A DNA stretch of 6,855 nucleotides from Candidatus Omnitrophota bacterium. Its GTDB lineage: Bacteria; Omnitrophota; Gorgyraeia; 2-02-FULL-51-18; JAGOUK01. The notes under the pieces were generated by a model. The model had not been told where the DNA came from and ran no database searches. It saw nothing but the letters and a program-made list of their open reading frames with translations. The DNA lies in contig JAGVCY010000063.1 in NCBI GenBank assembly GCA_020058965.1, positions 1 through 6,855 of the forward strand. The letters are read 5' to 3'. Of this stretch, positions 1 to 6,587 are shown in pieces. The translations under genes and the position numbers were made by a program. Within the stretch, counting starts at the first letter, position 1; every line of letters starts with the position of its first letter.

Positions 1-982
1 AAAAACTAAATTTCAGGTTGAAGCGGGCGGAACGGCTGATTTCTTCTTCCAGCCGCTTAAAAAAGTGTCGCCGCACATACGCGCCGGTGAGCCAGTCCGT
101 GATGGCCAGCCGCTGAACATCCGCATAAAGCTTGATCCGCTGAAACTCCGCAATAAATCGGTCGATGAGAATGCCGGTGGTGGTCTCGTGCCTTCGCCCC
201 ATCCCCTCCAGCGTCAAGATGGCCACGAGGCCTTCGGCCGACCGCACCGGAACTGCCACAAAGCTTCCGATACCTGCGGGTAACCGCAGCTCCCGCTCGG
301 CCGCGTCGCTGCTGCCCCAAAAAACTAGCGGCTTGGCCTCATTTTCGAGCAATTCGACCAATCTCAAGTCAAAGGGGTACACTTCGCCCCTGAACATCAC
401 ATCCTGGGACAATAGACCCTTGTCTTGTGTCGTGAATTGCAAGTACCGCTCATCGATCTGATACACCCGTTCGATCGCAAGTCCCAAAGAGCCTGATTGG
501 CGGGACTGCTGATTCAGCATGAGCAGTCGTGACTTCCGTATCCCGAAGCTTCCCATGAGCACTTCCGAGAGATCCACGAACACATCCAAAAATTCCAACG
601 CCCGGGACATTTCTTTGACCTTGTCGTACATCTCGGACACCTGATGAATTTCGTCCTGAAGACTTTTGACCCGGGCATCGCGGTCGGCGACTTCACGGGC
701 GTAATCGCGGGACTTGGCCTCGATCACCGTGATTTCTTCCCGCATGTTTTGCCGGTTCACCGCGACCCAGCGCAGGGCTTTTTGCGCCATGCGGTAGGTG
801 AGCGCGATTCCAAGCGCGTACTGTATCCAAACAAAAGGATCCATCTCGGCAAATAAATAGGCCGAGACGATTGCCAGCACCCCGATCGCCACCAGGACGA
901 CGCGCGCCACCCAGGACGAAACCAAATCCGGCTGAAAAAATAAAAAGAAGAGAAGCCCCTGAATCGCAAGGTAGCTCCACAT
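1..982 (-). CDS. Membrane-anchored GAF-like/GGDEF protein, C-terminus beyond the window
   Basis: An uninterrupted reading frame runs from an ATG at 982 to the window edge (327 codons, no stop), so the gene is cut off at its 3' end. Seen: two or three hydrophobic segments (residues about 3-18, 23-45 and possibly 49-64), a charged coiled-coil-like stretch (about 76-135), a region with GAF character (about 136-290, including the strand pattern VAVPVRSAEGLVAILTLEG at 242-260), then ITDWLTGAYVRRHFFKRLEE from residue 294, the classic N-terminal helix of a GGDEF domain. The catalytic GGDEF loop lies outside, so whether it makes c-di-GMP cannot be judged. Start choice: ATG 982 has GGGGA nine bases upstream and sits 16 bases after the preceding cyclase's stop. 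An in-frame ATG at 1030, overlapping that gene, would add 16 residues (MQAAIGWFRYERGLAL) but lacks a clear ribosome site. The domain order copies the upstream neighbour, suggesting a paralogous pair. Confidence 0.8.
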   Translation of the reverse strand, partial: MWSYLAIQGLLFFLFFQPDLVSSWVARVVLVAIGVLAIVSAYLFAEMDPFVWIQYALGIALTYRMAQKALRWVAVNRQNMREEITVIEAKSRDYAREVADRDARVKSLQDEIHQVSEMYDKVKEMSRALEFLDVFVDLSEVLMGSFGIRKSRLLMLNQQSRQSGSLGLAIERVYQIDERYLQFTTQDKGLLSQDVMFRGEVYPFDLRLVELLENEAKPLVFWGSSDAAERELRLPAGIGSFVAVPVRSAEGLVAILTLEGMGRRHETTTGILIDRFIAEFQRIKLYADVQRLAITDWLTGAYVRRHFFKRLEEEISRSARFNLKFSF

Positions 983-991
983 CAGCGCCAA

Positions 992-996
992 TCCCC
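992..996 (-). promoter_or_regulatory. Ribosome binding site supporting the ATG at 982
   Basis: The minus strand reads GGGGA here, nine bases before the ATG at 982 and just after the stop codon of the upstream cyclase (999-1001). It favours 982 over the in-frame ATG at 1030, which has no purine-rich site at a suitable distance. Confidence 0.4.
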
Positions 997-998
997 GC

Positions 999-2429
999 TC
1001 ATAGCGAAACCACCCGATTGCGGCCTGCATGCTTGGCGCGGTACAGCCTCAAATCCGCTTTTTGGATCAGCTCATCCCGCGATACGCCGTCGGAAGGATA
1101 CTGGGCGACACCAAATGATAGCGTGATCGTTCGCGCTTCGCGCCGCAGCTTCATGGGACGGGACTCCACGGCGGTCCGCATCGCTTCCGCGATCTGCGCG
1201 GCTTCCTCGATCGACTTTTGCGGAAGAATGATAATAAATTCCTCGCCCCCGTAACGGCCCACGATATCGGTGGGTCCCACACAGCTCTTCAAGATTTCTG
1301 CGACATTGCGCAGCACGAAGTCGCCCGCGGTGTGCCCGAACTCATCATTGTACTTTTTAAAATAATCGATATCGGCCATGATGACCGAGAACGGCGAAGT
1401 GTGACGCGCGGACCGCTGAATTTCTTCCGTGACCCGCTCCTGAATGTATCTGAGCAGATAGCAGTCCGTCAGACTGTCCATGATCGAAAGTTCACGCGTC
1501 TTTTGGAACAGAAGAATATTTCGGATCACCACCGCGCTCAAATCCGCGACAATGTCCATGAGCCGAAGATCATCCGTATGAAACATCCCCGGTTTATCGG
1601 ACGCCAACCGCAGCACACCACACACCGTCGACTTGGACACCAACGGCACCACGCAGAGAGACCGATCCCGAGGCGTCGGCGCCCCTTCTTTTAAAAATCT
1701 AAAATCCGTCCGCGCGTCCTCGATCAAAAGCGGCTGAGACCGCTTGATCACCCAATCGTCGTACTCGTTGCCGCGCTTGGCCTTTTCCTCGCTTCCGTCG
1801 CGCGAAAACTGCGCGATGAGCCCAAGTCCGGCGGAGCTGTCGTCGCTCACATAAAGGAGCACGCGGTCCGCCTCAGGCACCATTTCGCCGACTTCCTTCA
1901 CGATGATGCGGCCGGTCGCCTCCAGGTTGTCCGCCGATTTCAGATGGTCCGAAAATTCCCTCATGTATTGAAGCCGTTCGAGCTTTCGGGTCAAGGCGGA
2001 CAAAAGGCGGGACTTTTCTTCGAGCATTTTTTGAGCGAGGTTCAACCCTTCCTGAATTTTGTCCCGCTCCATCATCTTGGCGAGTTTTTCCCGGCCGATC
2101 TTGTCCGTGATGTGCTTAAGCCAGAGGTACAGCAGCGCCACGGTCACGATGTGCACTCCCATCCCCAGCTCCCCCAGGTCCAGCATGAGATAGGCCGCCA
2201 ACAGCGACACGGCCGCCGCAAAAACAATGAACAGGATTCTTCCGCACAAAAACCAGGTCAGGATCAAGATGATATTGGATAGATACAGGTTGACCAGAGT
2301 GATCTGGCGCGAAAAATCCAGATCCTTTTCGAGGATGGGCAGGTAGGAAAAAAACAGGACGAACCAGATCAAAAATGCCGCGATCGGAATAAAAAACGAA
2401 GGGACCAGCGAAACTTTGGGCGAGGCCAT
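999..2429 (-). CDS. Membrane GAF-GGDEF diguanylate cyclase
   Basis: 476-residue predicted inner-membrane enzyme condensing two GTP into cyclic di-GMP. Seen: four hydrophobic segments (about 11-30, 45-62, 64-82, 88-105), a charged coiled-coil-like linker (about 108-160), a GAF domain (about 160-310) and a C-terminal GGDEF domain (about 315-476). Catalytic features are intact: metal-binding DID at 353-355, N361 and D370 in NDEFGHTAGD, RYGGEEF at 392-398, and the closing RLYRAKHAGRNRV. Two departures: the usual DPLTGLYNRR entry motif reads DSLTDCYLLR (318-327), and the product-inhibition I-site RxxD, expected six residues before GGEEF, reads GPTD (385-388), so allosteric feedback by c-di-GMP is probably absent. 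The start ATG has GAAGG nine bases upstream. It lies 44 bases after the ABC ATPase gene with no terminator between, so co-transcription is likely. The GAF ligand cannot be inferred. Family assignment is firm; in vivo activity is inferred. Confidence 0.95.
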   Translation of the reverse strand: MASPKVSLVPSFFIPIAAFLIWFVLFFSYLPILEKDLDFSRQITLVNLYLSNIILILTWFLCGRILFIVFAAAVSLLAAYLMLDLGELGMGVHIVTVALLYLWLKHITDKIGREKLAKMMERDKIQEGLNLAQKMLEEKSRLLSALTRKLERLQYMREFSDHLKSADNLEATGRIIVKEVGEMVPEADRVLLYVSDDSSAGLGLIAQFSRDGSEEKAKRGNEYDDWVIKRSQPLLIEDARTDFRFLKEGAPTPRDRSLCVVPLVSKSTVCGVLRLASDKPGMFHTDDLRLMDIVADLSAVVIRNILLFQKTRELSIMDSLTDCYLLRYIQERVTEEIQRSARHTSPFSVIMADIDYFKKYNDEFGHTAGDFVLRNVAEILKSCVGPTDIVGRYGGEEFIIILPQKSIEEAAQIAEAMRTAVESRPMKLRREARTITLSFGVAQYPSDGVSRDELIQKADLRLYRAKHAGRNRVVSL

Positions 2430-2438
2430 ATTAGCCGG

Positions 2439-2443
2439 CCTTC
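2439..2443 (-). promoter_or_regulatory. Ribosome binding site of the diguanylate cyclase
   Basis: GAAGG on the minus strand, nine bases upstream of the ATG at 2429, in the 44-base gap after the ABC ATPase gene. It fixes the cyclase start. It also lies inside a four-codon mini-ORF (ATG at 2445, TAA at 2431-2433). Confidence 0.45.
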
Positions 2444-2473
2444 ATTGGGGCGGGGCGCTTTGCGTCGAAAAAG

Positions 2474-3577
2474 CTAGACGATGGTTTCTTCGGTGCCGGC
2501 GTCAAAAAAGTGACCACGGTTGACATCAAAAACCATGTCGATGTCGGTATTCGGCTCGACCTGAACCTGGCCGGACACGCGCGCGATAAATCCGACCGTG
2601 CCGCACTTCATGTACAGAAATGTTTCGGAGCCCATCGGCTCAACGACTTCACAAACCGCTTTGGTGATATTCCGCGGGTTCTTGTCCGAAATAAACAGCT
2701 TGTCATAAATATCCTCCGGACGAATTCCGAAGATCAGGGGTTTGTTGGCGTAGGGGGTCAGGCGTTTTTCCCATTCTTCCGGGACGGCGACGCGAAGTTC
2801 CGCCGAAACAAAAGTGTACCCTATCCCTGTTTTTTGCAAAGTCCCCATGAAGGTGTTGATCGGAGGAGAGCCGATGAATTCGGCCACAAACTTATTCCGC
2901 GGACTGCGGTACACGACCGCGGGGGTGGCAACCTGCTGGATCTCACCGTCCTTCATGACGACGATCCGGTTACCGAGCGTCATCGCCTCGGTTTGATCGT
3001 GCGTCACATAGATCATCGTGGTCTTGAGCCGGATGTGAAGCTTGTTGATCTCCGTGCGCATCTGCACGCGCATCTTGGCGTCCAGATTGGAAAGCGGTTC
3101 ATCGAACAAAAATGCAATGGGCTTCCGCACGATCGCCCGGCCCACGGCCACACGCTGGCGCTGACCGCCTGAGAGCTCCTTGGGTTTTCTGGTTAAAAAA
3201 TCGCCCAGACCCAGAATATCCGTCGCTTCCTTCACCCGTGCCTGAATTTCGGATTTTGGAAAATTACGGAGCTTGAGGGCAAACGCCATGTTGTCATACA
3301 CCGTCATATGCGGATACAGTGCGTAGTTCTGAAACACCATTGCGATATTGCGGTCTTTGGGCGGAACATCGTTGACCAGCTGATCTCCGATAAAAATCTT
3401 GCCCTCCGAAATACTTTCGAGTCCCGCGATCATGCGCAGCAGGGTCGACTTGCCGCAACCGGAAGGGCCGACGAGAACCAAAAGCTCCCCCCGTTCGATT
3501 CCGATACAGCACTTTTTAACGGCCTTGATTCCGTTGGGATAAATTTTGGAAACATCGATCAGACTGACCTGGGACAT
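2474..3577 (-). CDS. ABC transporter ATP-binding protein, MalK/UgpC/MsmX (CUT1) type
   Basis: 367-residue cytoplasmic ATPase subunit of a carbohydrate- or glycerol-phosphate-type importer, at the usual length for this family. Seen: Walker A GPSGCGKST (37-45), Q-loop Q83 in VFQNYALYPHM, signature LSGGQ (135-139), Walker B AFLFDEP (155-161) with catalytic E160, and switch histidine H193 in VTHDQTEA. The tail from about 236, opening with GSPPINTF, is the OB/TOBE regulatory domain that separates this family from short generic ABC ATPases. No permease or binding-protein gene is visible nearby, so the substrate is unknown; members such as MsmX serve several distant permease pairs, which would suit an orphan gene (inference). 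The ATG lies five bases after the accD stop, with a purine-rich AAAGG inside the end of accD 12 bases upstream, indicating translational coupling. malK, ugpC and msmX cannot be told apart here, so no symbol is given. Confidence 0.95.
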   Translation of the reverse strand: MSQVSLIDVSKIYPNGIKAVKKCCIGIERGELLVLVGPSGCGKSTLLRMIAGLESISEGKIFIGDQLVNDVPPKDRNIAMVFQNYALYPHMTVYDNMAFALKLRNFPKSEIQARVKEATDILGLGDFLTRKPKELSGGQRQRVAVGRAIVRKPIAFLFDEPLSNLDAKMRVQMRTEINKLHIRLKTTMIYVTHDQTEAMTLGNRIVVMKDGEIQQVATPAVVYRSPRNKFVAEFIGSPPINTFMGTLQKTGIGYTFVSAELRVAVPEEWEKRLTPYANKPLIFGIRPEDIYDKLFISDKNPRNITKAVCEVVEPMGSETFLYMKCGTVGFIARVSGQVQVEPNTDIDMVFDVNRGHFFDAGTEETIV

Positions 3578-3582
3578 AGCGG

Positions 3583-4512
3583 CTACTTGCCTTTCTTCCG
3601 CGAAGCGGATGAGCCGGCCCGGCTTGACGGCTTGGCGGGATCTTTTTTAAACATGGCTGAAAAATATGCCAACCGGGATTTGAGGTCGCGGCGGTTGATC
3701 ACCTGATCCAACCAGCCGTGCTCAAGCAAAAATTCAGAAGTCTGAAACCCATCCGGCAATTTTTGACGGATAGTCTGCTCGATCACGCGCGGTCCCGTAA
3801 ACCCGATGAGCGCACGGGGCTCCGCGACAATGATGTCGCCCAAAGACGCATAGCTGGCCATGATGCCGGCCATCGTAGGGTTGGTCAAAACGGAGATAAA
3901 AAGCTGTCCCGCGCGATGATGGCGCGCCAGAGCGGCGGAAGTTTTGGCCATTTGCATAAGGGATAAGGCGCCTTCATACATACGGGCGCCCCCGCCGGAA
4001 CCGGAAACGATGATGACGGGAAGCCGTTTTTTGGTCGCGAGCTCAATAGCGCGGGTGAGCTTTTCTCCCACCACCGAACCCATCGAACCCATAATAAACC
4101 TTGAGTCGGTGACGCCGATCACCGCGCGCTGCCCCTCAATGAGAGCCGTGCCGGTCACCACTGCATCCCTCAATCCGGTCCGGGCGCGCTCGTCTTCCAG
4201 CTTGTCCACATAGGCCTTTGGACCCTGAAACTTGATCGGGTCAATGGAATGCACCTCGAAGTCCATTTCTTCAAAACTTTTTGGATCGGCCAGAGAGTCA
4301 ACGCGCTCATAAGCGCCAAGGGTCATGTGATGGTCGCACTTGGGGCAGATGCGGAGATTCTCCTCGAGCGCCTTGTTGTAGACGATATCAAAACAGGCAT
4401 CACACTTGGTCCAAAGACCTTTAGGAATGTCCTTCTTTCGATCGCTTTTGGCGGTCGAAATCTTGACATTTTCAGTCGGATCCACCTGGGGTCTGGGTTG
4501 GGCTTCAGCCAT
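3583..4512 (-). CDS. accD: Acetyl-CoA carboxylase carboxyltransferase subunit beta
   Basis: AccD pairs with AccA to move the carboxyl group from carboxybiotin on AccB to acetyl-CoA, giving malonyl-CoA for fatty-acid synthesis in the cytoplasm. Numbering from ATG 4512 (309 residues; E. coli AccD is 304): a four-cysteine zinc ribbon C37/C40 (WTKCDAC) and C56/C59 (ICPKCDHHM), then the crotonase-fold carboxyltransferase domain with MGSMGSVVGEKLTRA, SGSGGGARMYEG (about 170-181), SLMQMAKTSAAL, ISVLTNPTMAG and ALIGFTGPRVIEQTIRQKLP. The glycine loop seems one residue longer than in E. coli (SASGGARMQEA). The C-terminus ends in a Ser/Lys/Arg-rich tail. Start is uncertain: the frame stays open up to a TTG at 4593 and has another ATG at 4533, but that stretch is AT-rich with unlike codon use, and none of the three has a clear Shine-Dalgarno site. 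accA is not in the window. Followed closely by the ABC ATPase gene. Confidence 0.97.
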   Translation of the reverse strand: MAEAQPRPQVDPTENVKISTAKSDRKKDIPKGLWTKCDACFDIVYNKALEENLRICPKCDHHMTLGAYERVDSLADPKSFEEMDFEVHSIDPIKFQGPKAYVDKLEDERARTGLRDAVVTGTALIEGQRAVIGVTDSRFIMGSMGSVVGEKLTRAIELATKKRLPVIIVSGSGGGARMYEGALSLMQMAKTSAALARHHRAGQLFISVLTNPTMAGIMASYASLGDIIVAEPRALIGFTGPRVIEQTIRQKLPDGFQTSEFLLEHGWLDQVINRRDLKSRLAYFSAMFKKDPAKPSSRAGSSASRKKGK

Positions 4513-4622
4513 TGTTGGGGCAGAATTTATCATGTTTAATAATCGGAGGATATTATCATAAGACCCCCCATGCTTCAAGGAAACCTTAAGCAAAATATCT
4601 AAAGTTTGTTTTATTTACAGTA
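4513..4622 (-). promoter_or_regulatory. AT-rich accD leader, possible promoter region
   Basis: The only sizeable non-coding stretch in the window, and clearly more AT-rich than the flanking genes. On the minus strand it contains -10-like hexamers TATGAT (4555-4560) and GATAAT (4552-4557); the nearest -35-like element, TTGAAG (4573-4578), is 15 bases from GATAAT, or 17 from the poorer TAATAT (4550-4555), so the match is weak. A separate promoter for accD is plausible because housekeeping lipid synthesis should not depend only on read-through from a sensor gene, but this is inference. If translation really begins at 4533 or 4593, part of this stretch is coding. Confidence 0.3.
4572..4591 (-). 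repeat. Imperfect inverted repeat (hairpin) in the accD leader
   Basis: The minus strand can fold GCTT-AAGG / CCTT-G-AAGC into an 8-bp stem with one bulged G and a three-base TTT loop. No T-run follows (the next bases are ATGGGGGG), so it does not look like a Rho-independent terminator. It could be a leader structure or protein-binding site, or chance. Confidence 0.35.
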
Positions 4623-6578
4623 CTAGTCTGCTAGTTTGACTTTAAAAATAAGCAGCGTCATGTCATCGTGCTGGGGAGCGGTACCGACAAATTCCCGAAG
4701 GCCTTTTAAAATATGCTCACGAATCGCGGCGGCCGGCTCCGCGCGATGCCGCTTGGCGATCTCGGTCATTCGGCCGATCTCAAAGTCCTGCACCCGCCGA
4801 TTGCGGGCTTCCGACACACCGTCCGTGTACATAAAAAAAACATCTCCTGGAAGCAAGTCCACTTCCACCCGACCGAACTCCACATCCGTCATAAGACCAA
4901 TCGGCATGCCGCCGTCTGGATTTAATTCGTCCGACTCGCCGCCGGCCCGTATCCGCAGCACTGGCATATGGCCCCCGTTGGAAAGAATGAACCGTTTTTG
5001 AGCCAGATCCACCACCGCATAGTTCATCGTTACAAAAAGGCCGCTGGTGGAATCCCCTTCCGCCAGACTGTTGTTGAGTTTGGTCAGCGTCAAAGCGGGG
5101 TCGTCGCCCGAGGCGGCCGCACAGAACTTAAATTCGGCGACCGACCTGGCCATAAAAAGTGCCGCCGGGATGCCCTTGCCCGACACATCTCCGCACATGA
5201 TCCCCAGATGCGTCTCGTTCAACCGCAGCGCCGTGTACAAGTCTCCCCCGACATGTTTGGCCGGAAGCATGTAGACATCCATTTCGTAACCCGGCACCTC
5301 CGGCAGCGCCGATGGCAGAAGACTTCTTTGGATGCGGCTGGCGATCGAAAGTTCCGCCTCGATCATTTCGCGCTTGCGCTTTTCCTGCATCGTGCGCCAA
5401 ACCGTCGCCGAAAGATAGATCGACCAGTAGAGAACCGACGGATAAAAAAGATCCAGCCAGCGATGGCCCCAAACAAAAAGCGCCGCATTTAATCCGATGA
5501 AGAGCACCCACCCTCCAAGATACGCGGCTACCCCCAGCGGCAGCCGGCGAATTCGGGCAATATTCCAGCTGATGATCGACAGCAGAAGGGCCACCGCCAA
5601 ATTCACCCAGCGCGGCAGCCTCACCATAAATCTCCCGTCCATGACATTTTGAAAAAAATCCGCGTGGATGCCGACCTGCGGATACAGCGGATCGATCGGC
5701 ACCGCGTTGATATCGTGCGTTCCGACCGCGGTCAAACCGACCAAACACACCTTGTCCTTGAGCTGATTGAGGTCCCAATCCGTTTTTTCGTTCTTGAGTG
5801 ATTGGCCGTAGGAGGCAAGCACCGAAACATAGGGAACATGGTTGAAGGCTTCAAGCCATTTTCCATGAAAACTCACCAGAGTCTCGCCCTTTTCATCGAC
5901 CGGAATCCGAACCTTTCCGCCCAAATTGATCCAACCGGGCTCAAAGCGGACATCCTCCGGAGCAACGCCCAGACTGTTCATCGCCAAATACAGTCCAAGC
6001 TGAAACCGCGGCTTTCCGTTTTCCCATATGACCGGCATCAACCTTCGGCGTTTTCCGTCCGGATCAGGCGTGACATTAACATGAGCCACGCCGGCAGAAG
6101 CATTCCGAAAAGTATCCAGGAGCGGAGCGATCACTTTCTCCGCGATCGGCCGGCCGAATTTCACCGCGTGCGGCGCTTCCATGGCTTCACAAAAGAAGGT
6201 CTTGCCGAATCTACGGACCGCTTCCGTCATGTCGGCGTCGGACGCAGACGGCTCGACAAAAAGAATATCCAGCCCGGCCGACCTGGCCTTTGATTCCCTA
6301 AGCGCGTCCAAGAGCACCGCATGGTATTGCCGATCGAACGGCCAGCGGCCGATCAGGTTGAGGGTGTTGTCTTCAATGTCGATCAGGAGAATTCGGTCGG
6401 AGGGGGGTGATGCCGGCACCAGCTGACAGCGCCAGTCATATGCCTGAAGCTCGTAAATTTCGCACCAGCGCATCCAAGACGCGGCGCCGGCGATCAAAAT
6501 AAAAGAAATTATGCCGACCGGCAGCGCGGCCCGGTTTATTTGTTTTACGGCCGATTTTATCCAGCCGGGCCAAACCAA
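4623..6578 (-). CDS. CHASE2-transmembrane-PP2C/SpoIIE-type serine phosphatase
   Basis: 651-residue predicted membrane receptor phosphatase. Seen in order: a short N-terminus and first transmembrane helix (about 18-36); an extracytoplasmic CHASE2 sensor domain (about 45-320) with typical HVNVTPDPDGKRRR (166-179) and VCLVGLTAVGTHDINAVPID (277-296); three further hydrophobic helices (about 323-341, 346-368, 374-392), the usual CHASE2 arrangement; a linker helix with IQRSLLPSALP (416-426) as in RsbU-like proteins; and a PP2C domain (about 430-649). Metal-binding acidic residues are kept: D446 in VGGDLYT, D464 in CGDVSGKG, D586 in YTDGVSEA, D638/D639 in QHDDMT. Relatives dephosphorylate anti-sigma-factor antagonists in partner switching; no antagonist or kinase gene is visible, so the target is unknown. 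Start: the TTG at 6578 is the only possible start after the in-frame TAG of the upstream gene at 6588-6590, nine bases away, with a weak TAGG site eight bases before it. Confidence 0.93.
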   Translation of the reverse strand: MVWPGWIKSAVKQINRAALPVGIISFILIAGAASWMRWCEIYELQAYDWRCQLVPASPPSDRILLIDIEDNTLNLIGRWPFDRQYHAVLLDALRESKARSAGLDILFVEPSASDADMTEAVRRFGKTFFCEAMEAPHAVKFGRPIAEKVIAPLLDTFRNASAGVAHVNVTPDPDGKRRRLMPVIWENGKPRFQLGLYLAMNSLGVAPEDVRFEPGWINLGGKVRIPVDEKGETLVSFHGKWLEAFNHVPYVSVLASYGQSLKNEKTDWDLNQLKDKVCLVGLTAVGTHDINAVPIDPLYPQVGIHADFFQNVMDGRFMVRLPRWVNLAVALLLSIISWNIARIRRLPLGVAAYLGGWVLFIGLNAALFVWGHRWLDLFYPSVLYWSIYLSATVWRTMQEKRKREMIEAELSIASRIQRSLLPSALPEVPGYEMDVYMLPAKHVGGDLYTALRLNETHLGIMCGDVSGKGIPAALFMARSVAEFKFCAAASGDDPALTLTKLNNSLAEGDSTSGLFVTMNYAVVDLAQKRFILSNGGHMPVLRIRAGGESDELNPDGGMPIGLMTDVEFGRVEVDLLPGDVFFMYTDGVSEARNRRVQDFEIGRMTEIAKRHRAEPAAAIREHILKGLREFVGTAPQHDDMTLLIFKVKLAD

Positions 6579-6587
6579 CGGATTGAC

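Noticed and set aside
693..980. Minus-strand ORFs at 693-980 and 757-969
   Set aside because: They are out of frame with the long GAF-like/GGDEF frame covering 1-982, which has membrane helices, a coiled coil and a recognisable GGDEF entry motif.
984..1002. ATGA stop-start overlap at the cyclase end, as the start of the next gene
   Set aside because: The ATG at 1002 opens only six codons (MSGDWR) before a TGA and is out of frame with the real downstream gene, which has a better start at 982.
1218..1694. Plus-strand ORF (158 codons) opposite the GGDEF domain
   Set aside because: It lies wholly within the opposite strand of a well-supported cyclase and has the low-complexity Arg/His composition of a shadow frame.
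2510..3172. Long plus-strand ORF (220 codons) opposite the ABC ATPase gene
   Set aside because: It is antisense to a gene with all ABC motifs intact, is rich in His, Arg and Asp as mirror frames of GC-rich genes are, and resembles no family I know.
4622..4635. Small inverted repeat ACTAG-TCTG-CTAGT over the phosphatase stop codon, considered as a terminator
   Set aside because: The stem is only five base pairs, AT-rich and without a T-run downstream on the minus strand, so it is unlikely to stop transcription.
5128..5778. Minus-strand ORF (216 codons) inside the CHASE2 phosphatase
   Set aside because: It is another frame of the same strand, whereas the 651-residue frame carries CHASE2 and PP2C motifs throughout. 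The Gly/Arg/Ala-rich translation is a shadow.
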